Assembly: GCF_022229005.1 (NCBI RefSeq)
Contig: NZ_JAKKFD010000008.1
Coordinates: 106,426-170,425, forward strand
Reading direction: 5' to 3'
From: Micromonospora trifolii
Lineage (GTDB): Bacteria; Actinomycetota; Actinomycetes; Mycobacteriales; Micromonosporaceae
DNA: 64,000 bases
Position 1 is the stretch's first letter, and each line of letters begins with the position of its first letter. The notes under the pieces are model-generated. The model made no database searches, was not told the origin of the DNA, and saw only the letters and a list, made by a program, of their open reading frames with translations. Below, piece by piece: positions 53,336-62,276 of this stretch. Made by a program: the position numbers and the translations under genes.

Positions 53336-54916
53336 TCAGGCGACGAAGCGGGTCCGGCGGCGCTTGGCCACCAGGTAGCCGCCGGCGCCCGCGGCGAGCA
53401 GCAGCGCGCCGAGGCCGGCGATCAGCCCGGTGGACTGACCGGTGATCGGCAGCGAACCGCCGTCACCGTCACCGTCACCGCCGCCCGTGCCACCGCCCGC
53501 GCCGCTGGCCGCGTTGACCAGGATCTTGGCGACGTCGTTGGCGGGCTTCAGATCCTCGTAGAAGCCGCCATCGCACTCGCACGGCACGTTGACCTTGATG
53601 GTGCCGGTGGCGTTGGCGACCACCTTGTCGATCCGGAACGTGAACTCACCGGTCAGGGTCTCACCGGCCGCCGCGAACGGGCCCGGGTAGCAGCGGTACT
53701 CGCTGGCGCCGGGGGTGCCCGCCTCCGGCCACTCGACGTCACTGCCGGTCCGCGGAGCGCAGTCCACCGGCACCTCGACGGCGGTGGTACCGGTCGGGAC
53801 CGTCACGTCGACGTACGTCACGTTGGAGTCGCTGCGGAGGTAGTCCAGCGTCGCCGGACCGTTGTTGCGGAAACCGAGGGCGGCGGTCAGCTCGGCACCC
53901 TTCTTGCCGTTGAGCGTGGCACCGACGGCCTCCAGGTCGGCGCCGTTCTTGCCAGTCACCTCTACCTTCAGCTCGCTGAAGTTGTTGCTGGGGTCGGTGT
54001 CGGTCTGCACGGCACGGGCCGCGCGAGCGGCGGAGACCGCCTTCAGCGACAGCGTCTTGCCGGTGCCGCGACGGGCCTCTTCCGCGCCGGCCTCCTTGCG
54101 GATCCCGAGGAGATCCTCGAAGTCGGCAGGGGTCATGAACCAGGCGTAGCTGTACTCGCGACCTGGCGCGTAGGTGTCGGTGGCCAGTTCGTAGTTGAAG
54201 GTCGCCGTCGCGCCCCCGGAAGCCGGGATCTTCTCATCGAACTCGCAGGCGAAGAGGAAGTCGTCGGCGTAGAGGCAGTTGTCGAACCGCTCCTTGGTCC
54301 GGATGCCGTAGTCGGTGTCGAACATGGCCACGACACCATCGACCTCGGTCGTGCCGGCATTGAACACCGTCACCGGCGCCTGGAACTTGCCGCCGGGTGC
54401 CGCCGTCACAGTGGAGTCCGGCCCGCCCTGCAGGTCGACGCCCTCGCCGACCCGGATCTGGGAGGCGTAGCTGGAGGCCTCCTTGCCGGCGACCTTGAGG
54501 CTGATCTTCAGCTCGCCGGTGTCGCCCTTCGCTGCCTTGTCGGTCGGCGCGATGACGACCTCCCCGAAGAAGCCGCCGTACAACCCGTCGACGGTGACCG
54601 GACCGTTTTCGCGGCAGAGCAGGACGCCCTCGCCGTCGGCGGTGCAGTCGTTACCGCTCTCGCCCGCCAGCGTGACCTTGCCGGCGAGGCTGCTGTAGTC
54701 GTAACGAACCGAGACCTCGTTGAGCACTGCGGACTCGCTGCTGTACACGGACGGCGACCGAACGACGCCAGCCGAATCGGCGGCGACGGTGACGTCCTCG
54801 AAGTACAGGTCGAACTCGGCCGCGGGGGCGGCGACGGCCGGGCTGGCGGAGGCAGCGACGAACGCGCCTGCTACGCCCAGTCCGGCGAGCCAACGCCGGG
54901 TGGAGTGGGTGAGCAT
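53336..54916 (-). CDS. LPxTG cell-wall-anchored protein (paralogue 1)
   Basis: A 526-residue surface protein. It has a signal peptide (basic start, GLGVAGAFVAASAS core, cleavage near AVAAP), about 440 residues of beta-rich repeats, a Gly/Asp-rich spacer, and a sorting signal SLPITG followed by GLIAGLGALLLAAGAGGYLV and KRRRTR. Sortase would cut within LPITG and link it to the wall. Paired cysteines occur (NDCTADGEGVLLC, DNCLYADDFLFAC). It is a clear paralogue of 56714-58279. No sortase gene is in the window. Confidence 0.9.
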   Translation of the reverse strand: MLTHSTRRWLAGLGVAGAFVAASASPAVAAPAAEFDLYFEDVTVAADSAGVVRSPSVYSSESAVLNEVSVRYDYSSLAGKVTLAGESGNDCTADGEGVLLCRENGPVTVDGLYGGFFGEVVIAPTDKAAKGDTGELKISLKVAGKEASSYASQIRVGEGVDLQGGPDSTVTAAPGGKFQAPVTVFNAGTTEVDGVVAMFDTDYGIRTKERFDNCLYADDFLFACEFDEKIPASGGATATFNYELATDTYAPGREYSYAWFMTPADFEDLLGIRKEAGAEEARRGTGKTLSLKAVSAARAARAVQTDTDPSNNFSELKVEVTGKNGADLEAVGATLNGKKGAELTAALGFRNNGPATLDYLRSDSNVTYVDVTVPTGTTAVEVPVDCAPRTGSDVEWPEAGTPGASEYRCYPGPFAAAGETLTGEFTFRIDKVVANATGTIKVNVPCECDGGFYEDLKPANDVAKILVNAASGAGGGTGGGDGDGDGGSLPITGQSTGLIAGLGALLLAAGAGGYLVAKRRRTRFVA

Positions 54917-55096
54917 GAGGGGGTTCCTCCAGTTGGGGGATCAGGTGGAGCCTGCGGATCTTAAGGAATCGCTAAGGCTGATTGCATCCCCCGGAGCCGC
55001 CCACTGGATAAGACGAACCAAAAGGTTGATCAGAGTCGCCGCAACGTTCGGTCGGTCCGCTTCCGTCATCTGTGGCAGGAGCCCCCGGGAGGTGCA

Positions 55097-55576
55097 GTGA
55101 CGTACGAGGAGTTCGCGGACACGCGGCTGGCCCCGCTACTGCGGTACGCGGTCATGCTGACCGGCGAACCACACCAGGCTCAGGATCTGGTCCAGGAGAC
55201 CATGGTCCGGGTCCAGCTCAACTGGCGTCGGGTCGCCCGCGCGGACTCGCCCGAGCGTTACGTACGCCGGATGCTCACCAACCAGTACGTCGACTGGCGG
55301 CGCGGCTCGTGGGTTCGCCGGGTGCTGCTGCGCGGGGAGCCCGACACGTCGGTGCCGATGCCCACCGACCATGCCCAGTCCGCCGTGGACCGGGATCAGG
55401 TCTGGTCCTGGCTGTCCCGGCTGCCGCGTCGGCAGCGGGCGGCTCTGGTGCTGCGCTACTACGAAGACCTGCCCGACGTCGAGATCGCCGACACTCTCGG
55501 CTGTGCCGTCGGGACCGTCCGTTCGTCCATCTCCCGGGCCCTGGCCACGCTCCGGGCCGAGTACGTGGAGGCGTGA
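55097..55576 (+). CDS. ECF RNA polymerase sigma factor, SigE family
   Basis: A 159-residue group 4 sigma factor. Region 2 reads RYAVMLTGEPHQAQDLVQET near residues 16-35, followed by YVRRMLTNQYVDWRRG. Region 4 reads LSRLPRRQRAALVLRYYEDL and then DVEIADTLGCAVGTVRSSIS, ending ALATLRAEYVEA. The GTG start follows GGGAGG. Its stop overlaps the start region of the LCP gene, so the two are coupled. No separate anti-sigma gene is adjacent. Confidence 0.92.
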   Translation: MTYEEFADTRLAPLLRYAVMLTGEPHQAQDLVQETMVRVQLNWRRVARADSPERYVRRMLTNQYVDWRRGSWVRRVLLRGEPDTSVPMPTDHAQSAVDRDQVWSWLSRLPRRQRAALVLRYYEDLPDVEIADTLGCAVGTVRSSISRALATLRAEYVEA

Positions 55577-55578
55577 AC

Positions 55579-56640
55579 ATGATCGAGGATGACCTGCGTG
55601 CCGCGTTCGTCCGGCACGAACCGTTGACCCCGTCGACGGGTCCGCTGCGGGTCGCGATCGACCGGCTCGCCGCTGTCCGCCGTCGCCGTCGGCAGCGGTT
55701 CCAGGCCGCCGGCGTCACGCTCGCCCTGCTCGGCGCGCTCGGAGTCGGGGTGCCGCACCTGCGCCCCGATCGACAGGTGGAGGGCCCGTCGTTGTCCGGT
55801 CAACCGGCTGGCGCGCAGTCCGGGGCGCTGAACGTCCTGCTGGTCGGTGTGGACGGCTTCGGCGACCAACCGTCGTACCGGTTGGCGGACTCCGTCCTGC
55901 TGGTGCACATCCCGGCCGACCGGAGCCGGCCGTACCTCATCTCGTTGCCGCGCGACCTGGAGGTCTCGATCCCCGGCCGGGGGGTCGAGAAGCTCAACAG
56001 CGCGTTCTACACCGGCGCCGGCGAACCCCGGCCCGACCTGGACGCCGGCTACGACCTGACCCGCCAGGTGGTCGCCGACCTGACCGGGGTACGCGTCGAC
56101 GCCGGCGCGGTGCTGACCTTCGCCGGGCTGCGTCGGATCACCGAGGCGGTCGACGGGGTGGAGGTGTGCCTTCCGAAGGAGGTTCGGTCCTGGCACACCC
56201 GCCGGACCTTCCCGGCCGGCTGTCAGCTGCTCGACGGCGATGCCTCCGTCGACCTGTTGCGGCAACGGCGGTACCCGCCCGACGGCGCGTCCGACCGGGA
56301 CCGTAACGCCCAGCGCTACGTCGCCGGGCTGGTCCGGCGGGCTGTCGCCCAGGACGTGCTGACCAGTCCGGTCCGGCTCACCGCGCTGCTGTCGGCCGCC
56401 GGCAAGGGTCTGGCGGTCGACGACGACGGCCTGCCGCTGACCAGGCTGGTGGCGGTGCTACCCGAGCTGAAGACAGTCGACCCGGTGGGGCTCAGCCTGC
56501 CGGTCGGCCCCCCGGCGGGCAACGCTTCGCGTCTGCCGCTGGACCCGAAGCAGGGCCCGGAGTTCCTCGCCGCGCTGCGGGAGGATCGGGTGGCGCAGTG
56601 GGCGGCGCAGCACCCGGAGCAGGTCAATCCCGTCCGGTGA
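55579..56640 (+). CDS. LytR-CpsA-Psr (LCP) family protein with an anti-sigma-like N-terminus
   Basis: A 353-residue membrane protein. Residues 1-45 are cytoplasmic and charged (MIEDDLRAAFVRHEPLTPST, RRRRRQRF), like the start of small anti-sigma factors. One transmembrane helix follows (AAGVTLALLGALGVGVPHL), then an extracytoplasmic LCP domain: LNVLLVGVDGFGDQPSYRLA, YLISLPRDLEVSIPGRGVEK, and R-rich DLLRQRRYP. LCP enzymes attach glycopolymers to peptidoglycan. The ATG at 55579 follows GGAGG; a GTG at 55573 overlaps the sigma stop. A sigma-regulating role for the N-terminus is an inference. Confidence 0.87.
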   Translation: MIEDDLRAAFVRHEPLTPSTGPLRVAIDRLAAVRRRRRQRFQAAGVTLALLGALGVGVPHLRPDRQVEGPSLSGQPAGAQSGALNVLLVGVDGFGDQPSYRLADSVLLVHIPADRSRPYLISLPRDLEVSIPGRGVEKLNSAFYTGAGEPRPDLDAGYDLTRQVVADLTGVRVDAGAVLTFAGLRRITEAVDGVEVCLPKEVRSWHTRRTFPAGCQLLDGDASVDLLRQRRYPPDGASDRDRNAQRYVAGLVRRAVAQDVLTSPVRLTALLSAAGKGLAVDDDGLPLTRLVAVLPELKTVDPVGLSLPVGPPAGNASRLPLDPKQGPEFLAALREDRVAQWAAQHPEQVNPVR

Positions 56641-56658
56641 CGGACGAGGACATCACAA

Positions 56659-56697
56659 CGACGCCCCGCCGACCCGGTACGGGTCGGCGGGGCGTCG
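56659..56697. terminator. Bidirectional terminator between the LCP gene and LPxTG paralogue 2
   Basis: Perfect 17-base arms CGACGCCCCGCCGACCC (56659-56675) and its complement (56681-56697) with a 5-base loop. The core resembles the hairpin after LPxTG paralogue 1. Confidence 0.88.
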
Positions 56698-56713
56698 GTC
56701 GGGTCGGGGTGGG

Positions 56714-58279
56714 TCAGGCGACGAAGCGGCCGCCGTGGCGTCGGGCGAGCAGGTAGCAGCCCGCACCGGTGACGAGCAGCAGGGCGCCGATGCCGGCGAT
56801 CAGGCTGGTGGGGGCGCCGGTGATGGGCAGCGAACCACCGCCGCCACCGCCACCACCGCCGTCACCATCGCCTTGGCCGCCGCCCTGGGCCGCGTTGACC
56901 ACGATGGTGGCCCTGTCGTTGGCCGGCTTGATGTCGTCCTCGAAGCTGCCGCCGGCGGGGCACTGGCACGGCGCGTTGACCTGCACCGCACCCCGGGCGT
57001 TGGGAATGACCCTGTCGATACGCAGCCGGAACTTCGTGGTGTAGCTCTGCCCGGCCACCAGCAGCATCTCCGAGGCGCACTGGTACGTGCGGGTGCCCTG
57101 CCGCAACTGGCAGGTGTCGGGGACCTCGACGGCGGTGGTGCCCGGTGGCAGCTCGACGGCGGTGTGAGTGGCGGCCTCGTAGTCAGCGTTCGTCCCGTCG
57201 AGCGTCGCCGGGCCGTTGTTCCGGAAGCCGACGGTCGCCGTGACGACGGCGCCGGCCGTGCCCTTGAGCGTGGCACCGATCGCCGCGAGGTCGGTGCCGT
57301 TCTTGCCGGTGGTCTTGATGGTCCACCCGGTGTAGTCGTAGGCCGGGCCGACATCGGTCTGGTCGGCCTGCCGCACGCTGGCGGGCGCCTCGGCCAGAGT
57401 CAGCTTCGGGCCGCTGCCGGGAGTGCCCGCCCGGGCGCCGACGGCTGCAAGTACCCGGGTCAGGTCCTCGAAGTCGGCAGTGGTCATGAACTGGGCGTAG
57501 CCGGACTGGTTGCTCGGCGCGTACGTGTCCTTGGCGAGTTCGAGGTTCAGCGCTGTGGCGAGCCCGGTGCCCACCGGGATGTCCACGTCGAACTGGCAGG
57601 AGACCAGGTGGTCGTCGGCGTAGCGGCAGTTGCTGAACCGGTCCTTGGTGCGGATCGAGTAGCTGAGATCGAAGACCGCCACGAATCCGTTGATGACCGT
57701 GTCGCCGGCGTTGGCCACTACCAGCGGCACCGAGAACTTCCCACCGGGCTTGGCGGAGAGGGTGGTGAACGGCCCGCCGGTCAGGTCGACCCCCTCACCG
57801 ACCCGGACACGGGAGGTGTAGCTGCCGCGCCGCCCGCCGGCCGCCTGGAAGCTGACAGCGACGTCGCCGGAGTCGCCGAGCTGCGCATCTTCGGTGAGGC
57901 CGAGGTTCACCCGCTTGGCCCCGTTGCGGTAGATCCCGCTGCCGAGCGGCGGCATCTCGTACAGGGTGACATCGGAGGGCTCCGCGCAGACCAGAACCCC
58001 CGGCTCCGGCGCGGTGCACTCCTGGCCGTCCGCCGGAGTCACAGTGAGCTTGTCGGCCAGGGAGCGATAGTCGTACCGCACGGAGACGTCGCTGAGGACC
58101 GTCTGCTCGTCGGCGTACAGGAACAGGCCGCGGATGGTCGGCGTCGCGCCGATGGCCAGTGTGGCGTCCTGGAAGTAGGGCTCGATCGTGGGTGCGGCGA
58201 CGGCGGGGGCGGCGGAGGCGACGATCAACGCGCCGGCGGCGCCGAGCCCGGTCAGCCAGCGGAGCGAGTGCTTGAGCAT
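56714..58279 (-). CDS. LPxTG cell-wall-anchored protein (paralogue 2)
   Basis: A 521-residue surface protein. Signal peptide (MLKHSLRWLTGLGAAGALIV, cleavage near AVAAP), a beta-rich body, a poly-glycine spacer and the sorting signal SLPITG followed by SLIAGIGALLLVTGAGCYLL and ARRHGGR. Blocks shared with paralogue 1 include RVRVGEGVDL-GGP, VVANAG/VTVFNAG, TATVGFRNNGPATLD and PANDRATIVVNAA. The ATG follows GGGAGG. A TCAACC box lies about 104 bases upstream, as in paralogue 1. Confidence 0.9.
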   Translation of the reverse strand: MLKHSLRWLTGLGAAGALIVASAAPAVAAPTIEPYFQDATLAIGATPTIRGLFLYADEQTVLSDVSVRYDYRSLADKLTVTPADGQECTAPEPGVLVCAEPSDVTLYEMPPLGSGIYRNGAKRVNLGLTEDAQLGDSGDVAVSFQAAGGRRGSYTSRVRVGEGVDLTGGPFTTLSAKPGGKFSVPLVVANAGDTVINGFVAVFDLSYSIRTKDRFSNCRYADDHLVSCQFDVDIPVGTGLATALNLELAKDTYAPSNQSGYAQFMTTADFEDLTRVLAAVGARAGTPGSGPKLTLAEAPASVRQADQTDVGPAYDYTGWTIKTTGKNGTDLAAIGATLKGTAGAVVTATVGFRNNGPATLDGTNADYEAATHTAVELPPGTTAVEVPDTCQLRQGTRTYQCASEMLLVAGQSYTTKFRLRIDRVIPNARGAVQVNAPCQCPAGGSFEDDIKPANDRATIVVNAAQGGGQGDGDGGGGGGGGGSLPITGAPTSLIAGIGALLLVTGAGCYLLARRHGGRFVA

Positions 58280-58427
58280 GGGGGTCCTCCCGTGGGGGTA
58301 CAGGTGGCGCTCGTCCAACCTAGGGAGGCCCCGACTCCTCCGGTAACCCCTTTCGGATCGATATTTGTCTCATGACCCGAACGGTTGAACATCCCTGTCG
58401 CAACGGGCGGCCGACCCCGCGACGGAA

Positions 58428-58640
58428 TCAGCGGTAGTCGTCCTCGTCCCCGGTGACCACCCGGGCCTGCTCCATCGCGTCCCAGTCGTCGACCTCCAGG
58501 CCGCGGTGCGGCTCACTGTCGACGCCGTCCGGACCGGCGACGGTGGCCTGCTCGACCGCGTCGGCCGGGTCCGCCTCGGGGTCGCGTTCGTTGGGCGCGA
58601 GGTGGTCGCCGGGGGTGAAGTCCTCGTCGGGCTGACCCAT
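58428..58640 (-). CDS. Small acidic protein, hypothetical
   Basis: A 70-residue, very acidic, hydrophilic protein beginning MGQPDEDFTPGDHLAPNERD and ending ARVVTGDEDDYR. No membrane segment; it is likely unstructured. GGGAGGG lies directly upstream of two consecutive ATG codons (58643 and 58640); the second gives better spacing. I do not recognise a family. Confidence 0.65.
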   Translation of the reverse strand: MGQPDEDFTPGDHLAPNERDPEADPADAVEQATVAGPDGVDSEPHRGLEVDDWDAMEQARVVTGDEDDYR

Positions 58641-58763
58641 CATCCCTCCCGGGGGTCTCGGGGCATGGCTTCCACCCACCGTACGGGTTGGGCCGGCGCA
58701 CCGCCCGGAAGCGAGTAGGCGGAATCAGCCCTTGGCGACGCGACCCGGTGCCAGGATGGTGCC

Positions 58764-59147
58764 GTGGGCTTCCTCATCAGACTGGCGATCACCGCTGTCG
58801 CGTTGTGGATAACCACGCTGATCGTGCCCGGGGTCGACGTGCACGGTCGCTCGGGTGGCAACACCGTCCTCACCCTGATCGTGGTGGCGCTGATCTTCGG
58901 CGTGATCAACGCGGTGCTCAAGCCGGTGATCCGGGTCGTCGGCTGTGTGTTCTACCTGCTGACCCTGGGCCTGTTCGCGCTGGTGGTCAACGCGTTGCTG
59001 TTCCTGCTCACCGACCGGATCGCCAGCGGGCTCGACCTGCCGTTCCAGGTGGACGGATTCTGGCCGGCGTTCTGGGGAGCCATCGTGATGACGGTGGTGA
59101 CCTGGTTGATCAGCGTCATCGTGCCGGACAACCTGGACCGGCGGTAA
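58764..59147 (+). CDS. Phage holin family (Phage_holin_4_2-like) membrane protein
   Basis: A 127-residue protein with four transmembrane helices. It begins MGFLIRLAITAVALWITTLI, then LIVVALIFGVINAVLKPVIR, FYLLTLGLFALVVNALLFLL and WGAIVMTVVTWLISVIVPDN. The helix spacing and the NAVLKP motif match the widespread chromosomal holin-4 superfamily, whose bacterial members are not phage lysis proteins as far as is known. The GTG start has no strong ribosome site. Confidence 0.85.
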   Translation: MGFLIRLAITAVALWITTLIVPGVDVHGRSGGNTVLTLIVVALIFGVINAVLKPVIRVVGCVFYLLTLGLFALVVNALLFLLTDRIASGLDLPFQVDGFWPAFWGAIVMTVVTWLISVIVPDNLDRR

Positions 59148-59283
59148 AGGGCTGGCACCCGGGTCGGTTGTTCCGGCGCACCTCACCTACGGGATACTTC
59201 CGGGCGGAGGACAGCGCGGTCCGGCGCACAAATGAAGAACAGCGGCCAGCACGGCCGAGAGTGGTAAGTAAGGAGCGCATCAC

Positions 59284-60309
<1,026 letters not shown>

Positions 60310-60322
60310 CGACGTACCACCA

Positions 60323-60354
60323 ACGGCCGGCTTCCCGCACGGGGAGCCGGCCGT
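60323..60354. terminator. Bidirectional terminator after fba
   Basis: Arms ACGGCCGGCTTCCC (60323-60336) and GGGGAGCCGGCCGT (60341-60354) pair with one G-T around a GCAC loop, between convergent fba and the LOG-family gene. Confidence 0.8.
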
Positions 60355-60359
60355 CGTCG

Positions 60360-61553
60360 TCAGGCCGTCAACAGGCGTACGGCCTCGCGCACGTCGTCGG
60401 TGAGGTGGATCGTCGACGACAGGTCACCGAACGGGGACGCGGCCAGCAGCGGCCGCAACAGCGCCTCCACCGGCAGTTCAGTGGTCCAGTAGGCACGGTC
60501 CAGGAAGATGTACGCCCCGCTGGCCCCGTCGGTGCCGTAGTAGGTCTTGGTGGCCGCCTGGAACACCTCCTGCACAGTGCCCGCCCGCCCCGGCGCGAAG
60601 ACGATGCCGCCCCGGGCGAGGCGCAGGATGGTGTCCTCCCGGATCGCGTTCGAGAAGTACTTCGCGATCCGCCCGGCGAACAGGTTCGCCGGCTCGTGCC
60701 CGTACAGCCAGGTCGGAATGGCCAGACCACCGGCACGCGCCCAGCCCAGATCGTCGCCACGTTGCCGGGGCACCCCCGCGTACCGCTGCCGGACCGTCAG
60801 CGCGGTGGCCGTGTACCGGTGGTGGTCGGTGAAGTCGGGGGCGGTGGCCAGCAGGTCGATAGCGGCCGTCACGTCGGTCGCCGGCCGGTCCGCCAGGTAG
60901 GCGCCCAGGTTCGCGGCCTCCATCACACCGGGGCCGCCGCCGGTCACCACCAGCCGGTCGGCCCGCGCCAGCTCCCAACCCAGCACGGCCGCCATCCGGT
61001 ACGCGGGACTGCCGCGCCGCACCGCGTGCCCGCCCATGATGCCCACCACCGACTGCGGCCCGTGCGCGGTCAGCCAGACCCGGGTGGCGTCGGCCAGCGC
61101 GTTGTCCACGCCGTGGTCGTGCAGCCGCTGGCCCAGTGCCTCCTTGACGTCCGGCAGCGCGCCGCCGTGCGCTCGGTAGTGGTCGTACACCCGGGTGTCG
61201 TACATCCCGGTGAACCCGCCCTCGGCGAACCCGGCGGCCAGGTCGTCCGGGGTGTAGAGGTGCGTCGGCTGGGTCGGGTACGGCAACCCCGAGAACGGCG
61301 GCACCACGTTCGCGCCGCGCCGGACCAGGTCGGCGCCCACGTCCCGGGACGCGAACCGGCAACCGACGAAGAGGGTGCCGGCGACGTCGATGCTGGTCAG
61401 GTCGGGTACCGGTGCGAGGTCGAGCCGCAGACCCTGCACGGTCAGCCCGGTCAGCCGACCGGTGGTCAGCTGGTGGTCGAACTCGGCCCGGGTCTGGATC
61501 TCACCGGCGTGCAGGTGCGGCTCGATGACGTCCGCGGGAGGTGGGGTCGGCAC
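60360..61553 (-). CDS. LOG-family (lysine decarboxylase-like Rossmann) protein
   Basis: A 397-residue protein. Residues 1-105 form an extra N-terminal domain of unknown role (TVQGLRLDLAPVPDLTSIDV, TLFVGCRFASRDVGADLV). The Rossmann-like LOG domain follows, with VVGIMGGHAVRRGS near residue 167, LVVTGGGPGVMEAANLGAYL near 198, and FAPGRAGTVQEVFQAATKTY near 315. The last motif replaces the usual PGGxGT with PGRAGT. LOG enzymes release cytokinins from nucleotides; larger variants like this one are uncharacterised nucleotide-binding proteins. Confidence 0.8.
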   Translation of the reverse strand: MPTPPPADVIEPHLHAGEIQTRAEFDHQLTTGRLTGLTVQGLRLDLAPVPDLTSIDVAGTLFVGCRFASRDVGADLVRRGANVVPPFSGLPYPTQPTHLYTPDDLAAGFAEGGFTGMYDTRVYDHYRAHGGALPDVKEALGQRLHDHGVDNALADATRVWLTAHGPQSVVGIMGGHAVRRGSPAYRMAAVLGWELARADRLVVTGGGPGVMEAANLGAYLADRPATDVTAAIDLLATAPDFTDHHRYTATALTVRQRYAGVPRQRGDDLGWARAGGLAIPTWLYGHEPANLFAGRIAKYFSNAIREDTILRLARGGIVFAPGRAGTVQEVFQAATKTYYGTDGASGAYIFLDRAYWTTELPVEALLRPLLAASPFGDLSSTIHLTDDVREAVRLLTA

Positions 61554-61611
61554 CGGGCCATCCTGCCCCTCCGCCGGGGCCGGTCAAACCTCGGGCCAGG
61601 GGTGGAACCGA

Positions 61612-61645
61612 CAGGAGCCCGGTGGTCGTGGCCACCGGGCTCCTG
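61612..61645. other. Strong hairpin between divergent genes
   Basis: Perfect 14-base arms CAGGAGCCCGGTGG (61612-61625) and CCACCGGGCTCCTG (61632-61645) with a 6-base loop, in the 249-base region between divergent starts at 61553 and 61803. It looks like a terminator, yet no upstream gene needs one. An attenuator in the leader of the LOG-family gene, or the end of a small RNA, is possible. Confidence 0.5.
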
Positions 61646-61802
61646 CATAACCGGTTCCTGGGGAGGCTCCGGACCATTATTTGTAGTGGAAAACACCAGG
61701 CAGCGGCATAGGCCGCAGGCGTGACCAACTCCTCAGCCGTTCAGCGGGACACGTCGGCCGACCCGCTCGCGTGTCGCCCTGTCCAGCGGGTTGAATGGGG
61801 CG

Positions 61803-62231
61803 ATGCAGAACCTTTTGCCAGAGCCACCGGCCACCCGCCTGCCCGTGAACGACGAGGCCGACGCCGCCCTGGCCGCCGCCGACGAGGCCGGCACCGATGA
61901 GGCGTACGCCAACGTGGCGGCCGGCTTCCCGACCTACAGCGCGGCCTGGGCGGAGCTCGCGGCGCGGGCATTCGCGCAGGACCAGGTGGTGGCGGCGTAC
62001 GCGTACGCCCGCACCGGCTACCACCGGGGCCTCGACCAACTGCGCCGCAGTGGTTGGAAGGGGCACGGCCCGGTGCCGTGGTCGCACGAGCCCAACCGTG
62101 GCTTCCTCCGCTGCCTCTACGTGCTGTCCCGGGCCGCCGACGAGATCGGCGAGGCCGACGAGGCGGCCCGCTGTGCCCAGTTCCTGCGCGACTGCGACCC
62201 GGAAGCGGCGGACGCGCTGGCGAGCAACTGA
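61803..62231 (+). CDS. DUF3151 family protein
   Basis: A 142-residue soluble protein beginning MQNLLPEPPATRLPVNDEAD, then AYANVAAGFPTYSAAWAELA, AYAYARTGYHRGLDQLRRSG and WKGHGPVPWSHEPNRGFLRC, and a TPR-like C-terminal helix pair (VLSRAADEIGEADEAARCAQ). This is the DUF3151 pattern, common in actinobacteria and often encoded near fba, as here. Function is unknown. Confidence 0.85.
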   Translation: MQNLLPEPPATRLPVNDEADAALAAADEAGTDEAYANVAAGFPTYSAAWAELAARAFAQDQVVAAYAYARTGYHRGLDQLRRSGWKGHGPVPWSHEPNRGFLRCLYVLSRAADEIGEADEAARCAQFLRDCDPEAADALASN

Positions 62232-62240
62232 CCCCGCCCC

Positions 62241-62270
62241 GACGGCCGGCCCGACATCGGGCCGGCCGTC
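62241..62270. terminator. Bidirectional terminator
   Basis: Perfect 14-base arms GACGGCCGGCCCGA (62241-62254) and TCGGGCCGGCCGTC (62257-62270), between the convergent DUF3151 and ATPase genes. Confidence 0.85.
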
Positions 62271-62276
62271 GGTCTG

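Noticed and set aside
53012..54964. Open frame of 650 codons on the plus strand
   Set aside because: It lies opposite the LPxTG protein with signal peptide and sorting signal; the antisense frame is open only because of GC-biased codons.
58764..59147. Holin-family gene as a sign of a prophage
   Set aside because: No other phage gene, integrase or attachment site is near, and holin-4-type proteins are common on actinobacterial chromosomes.
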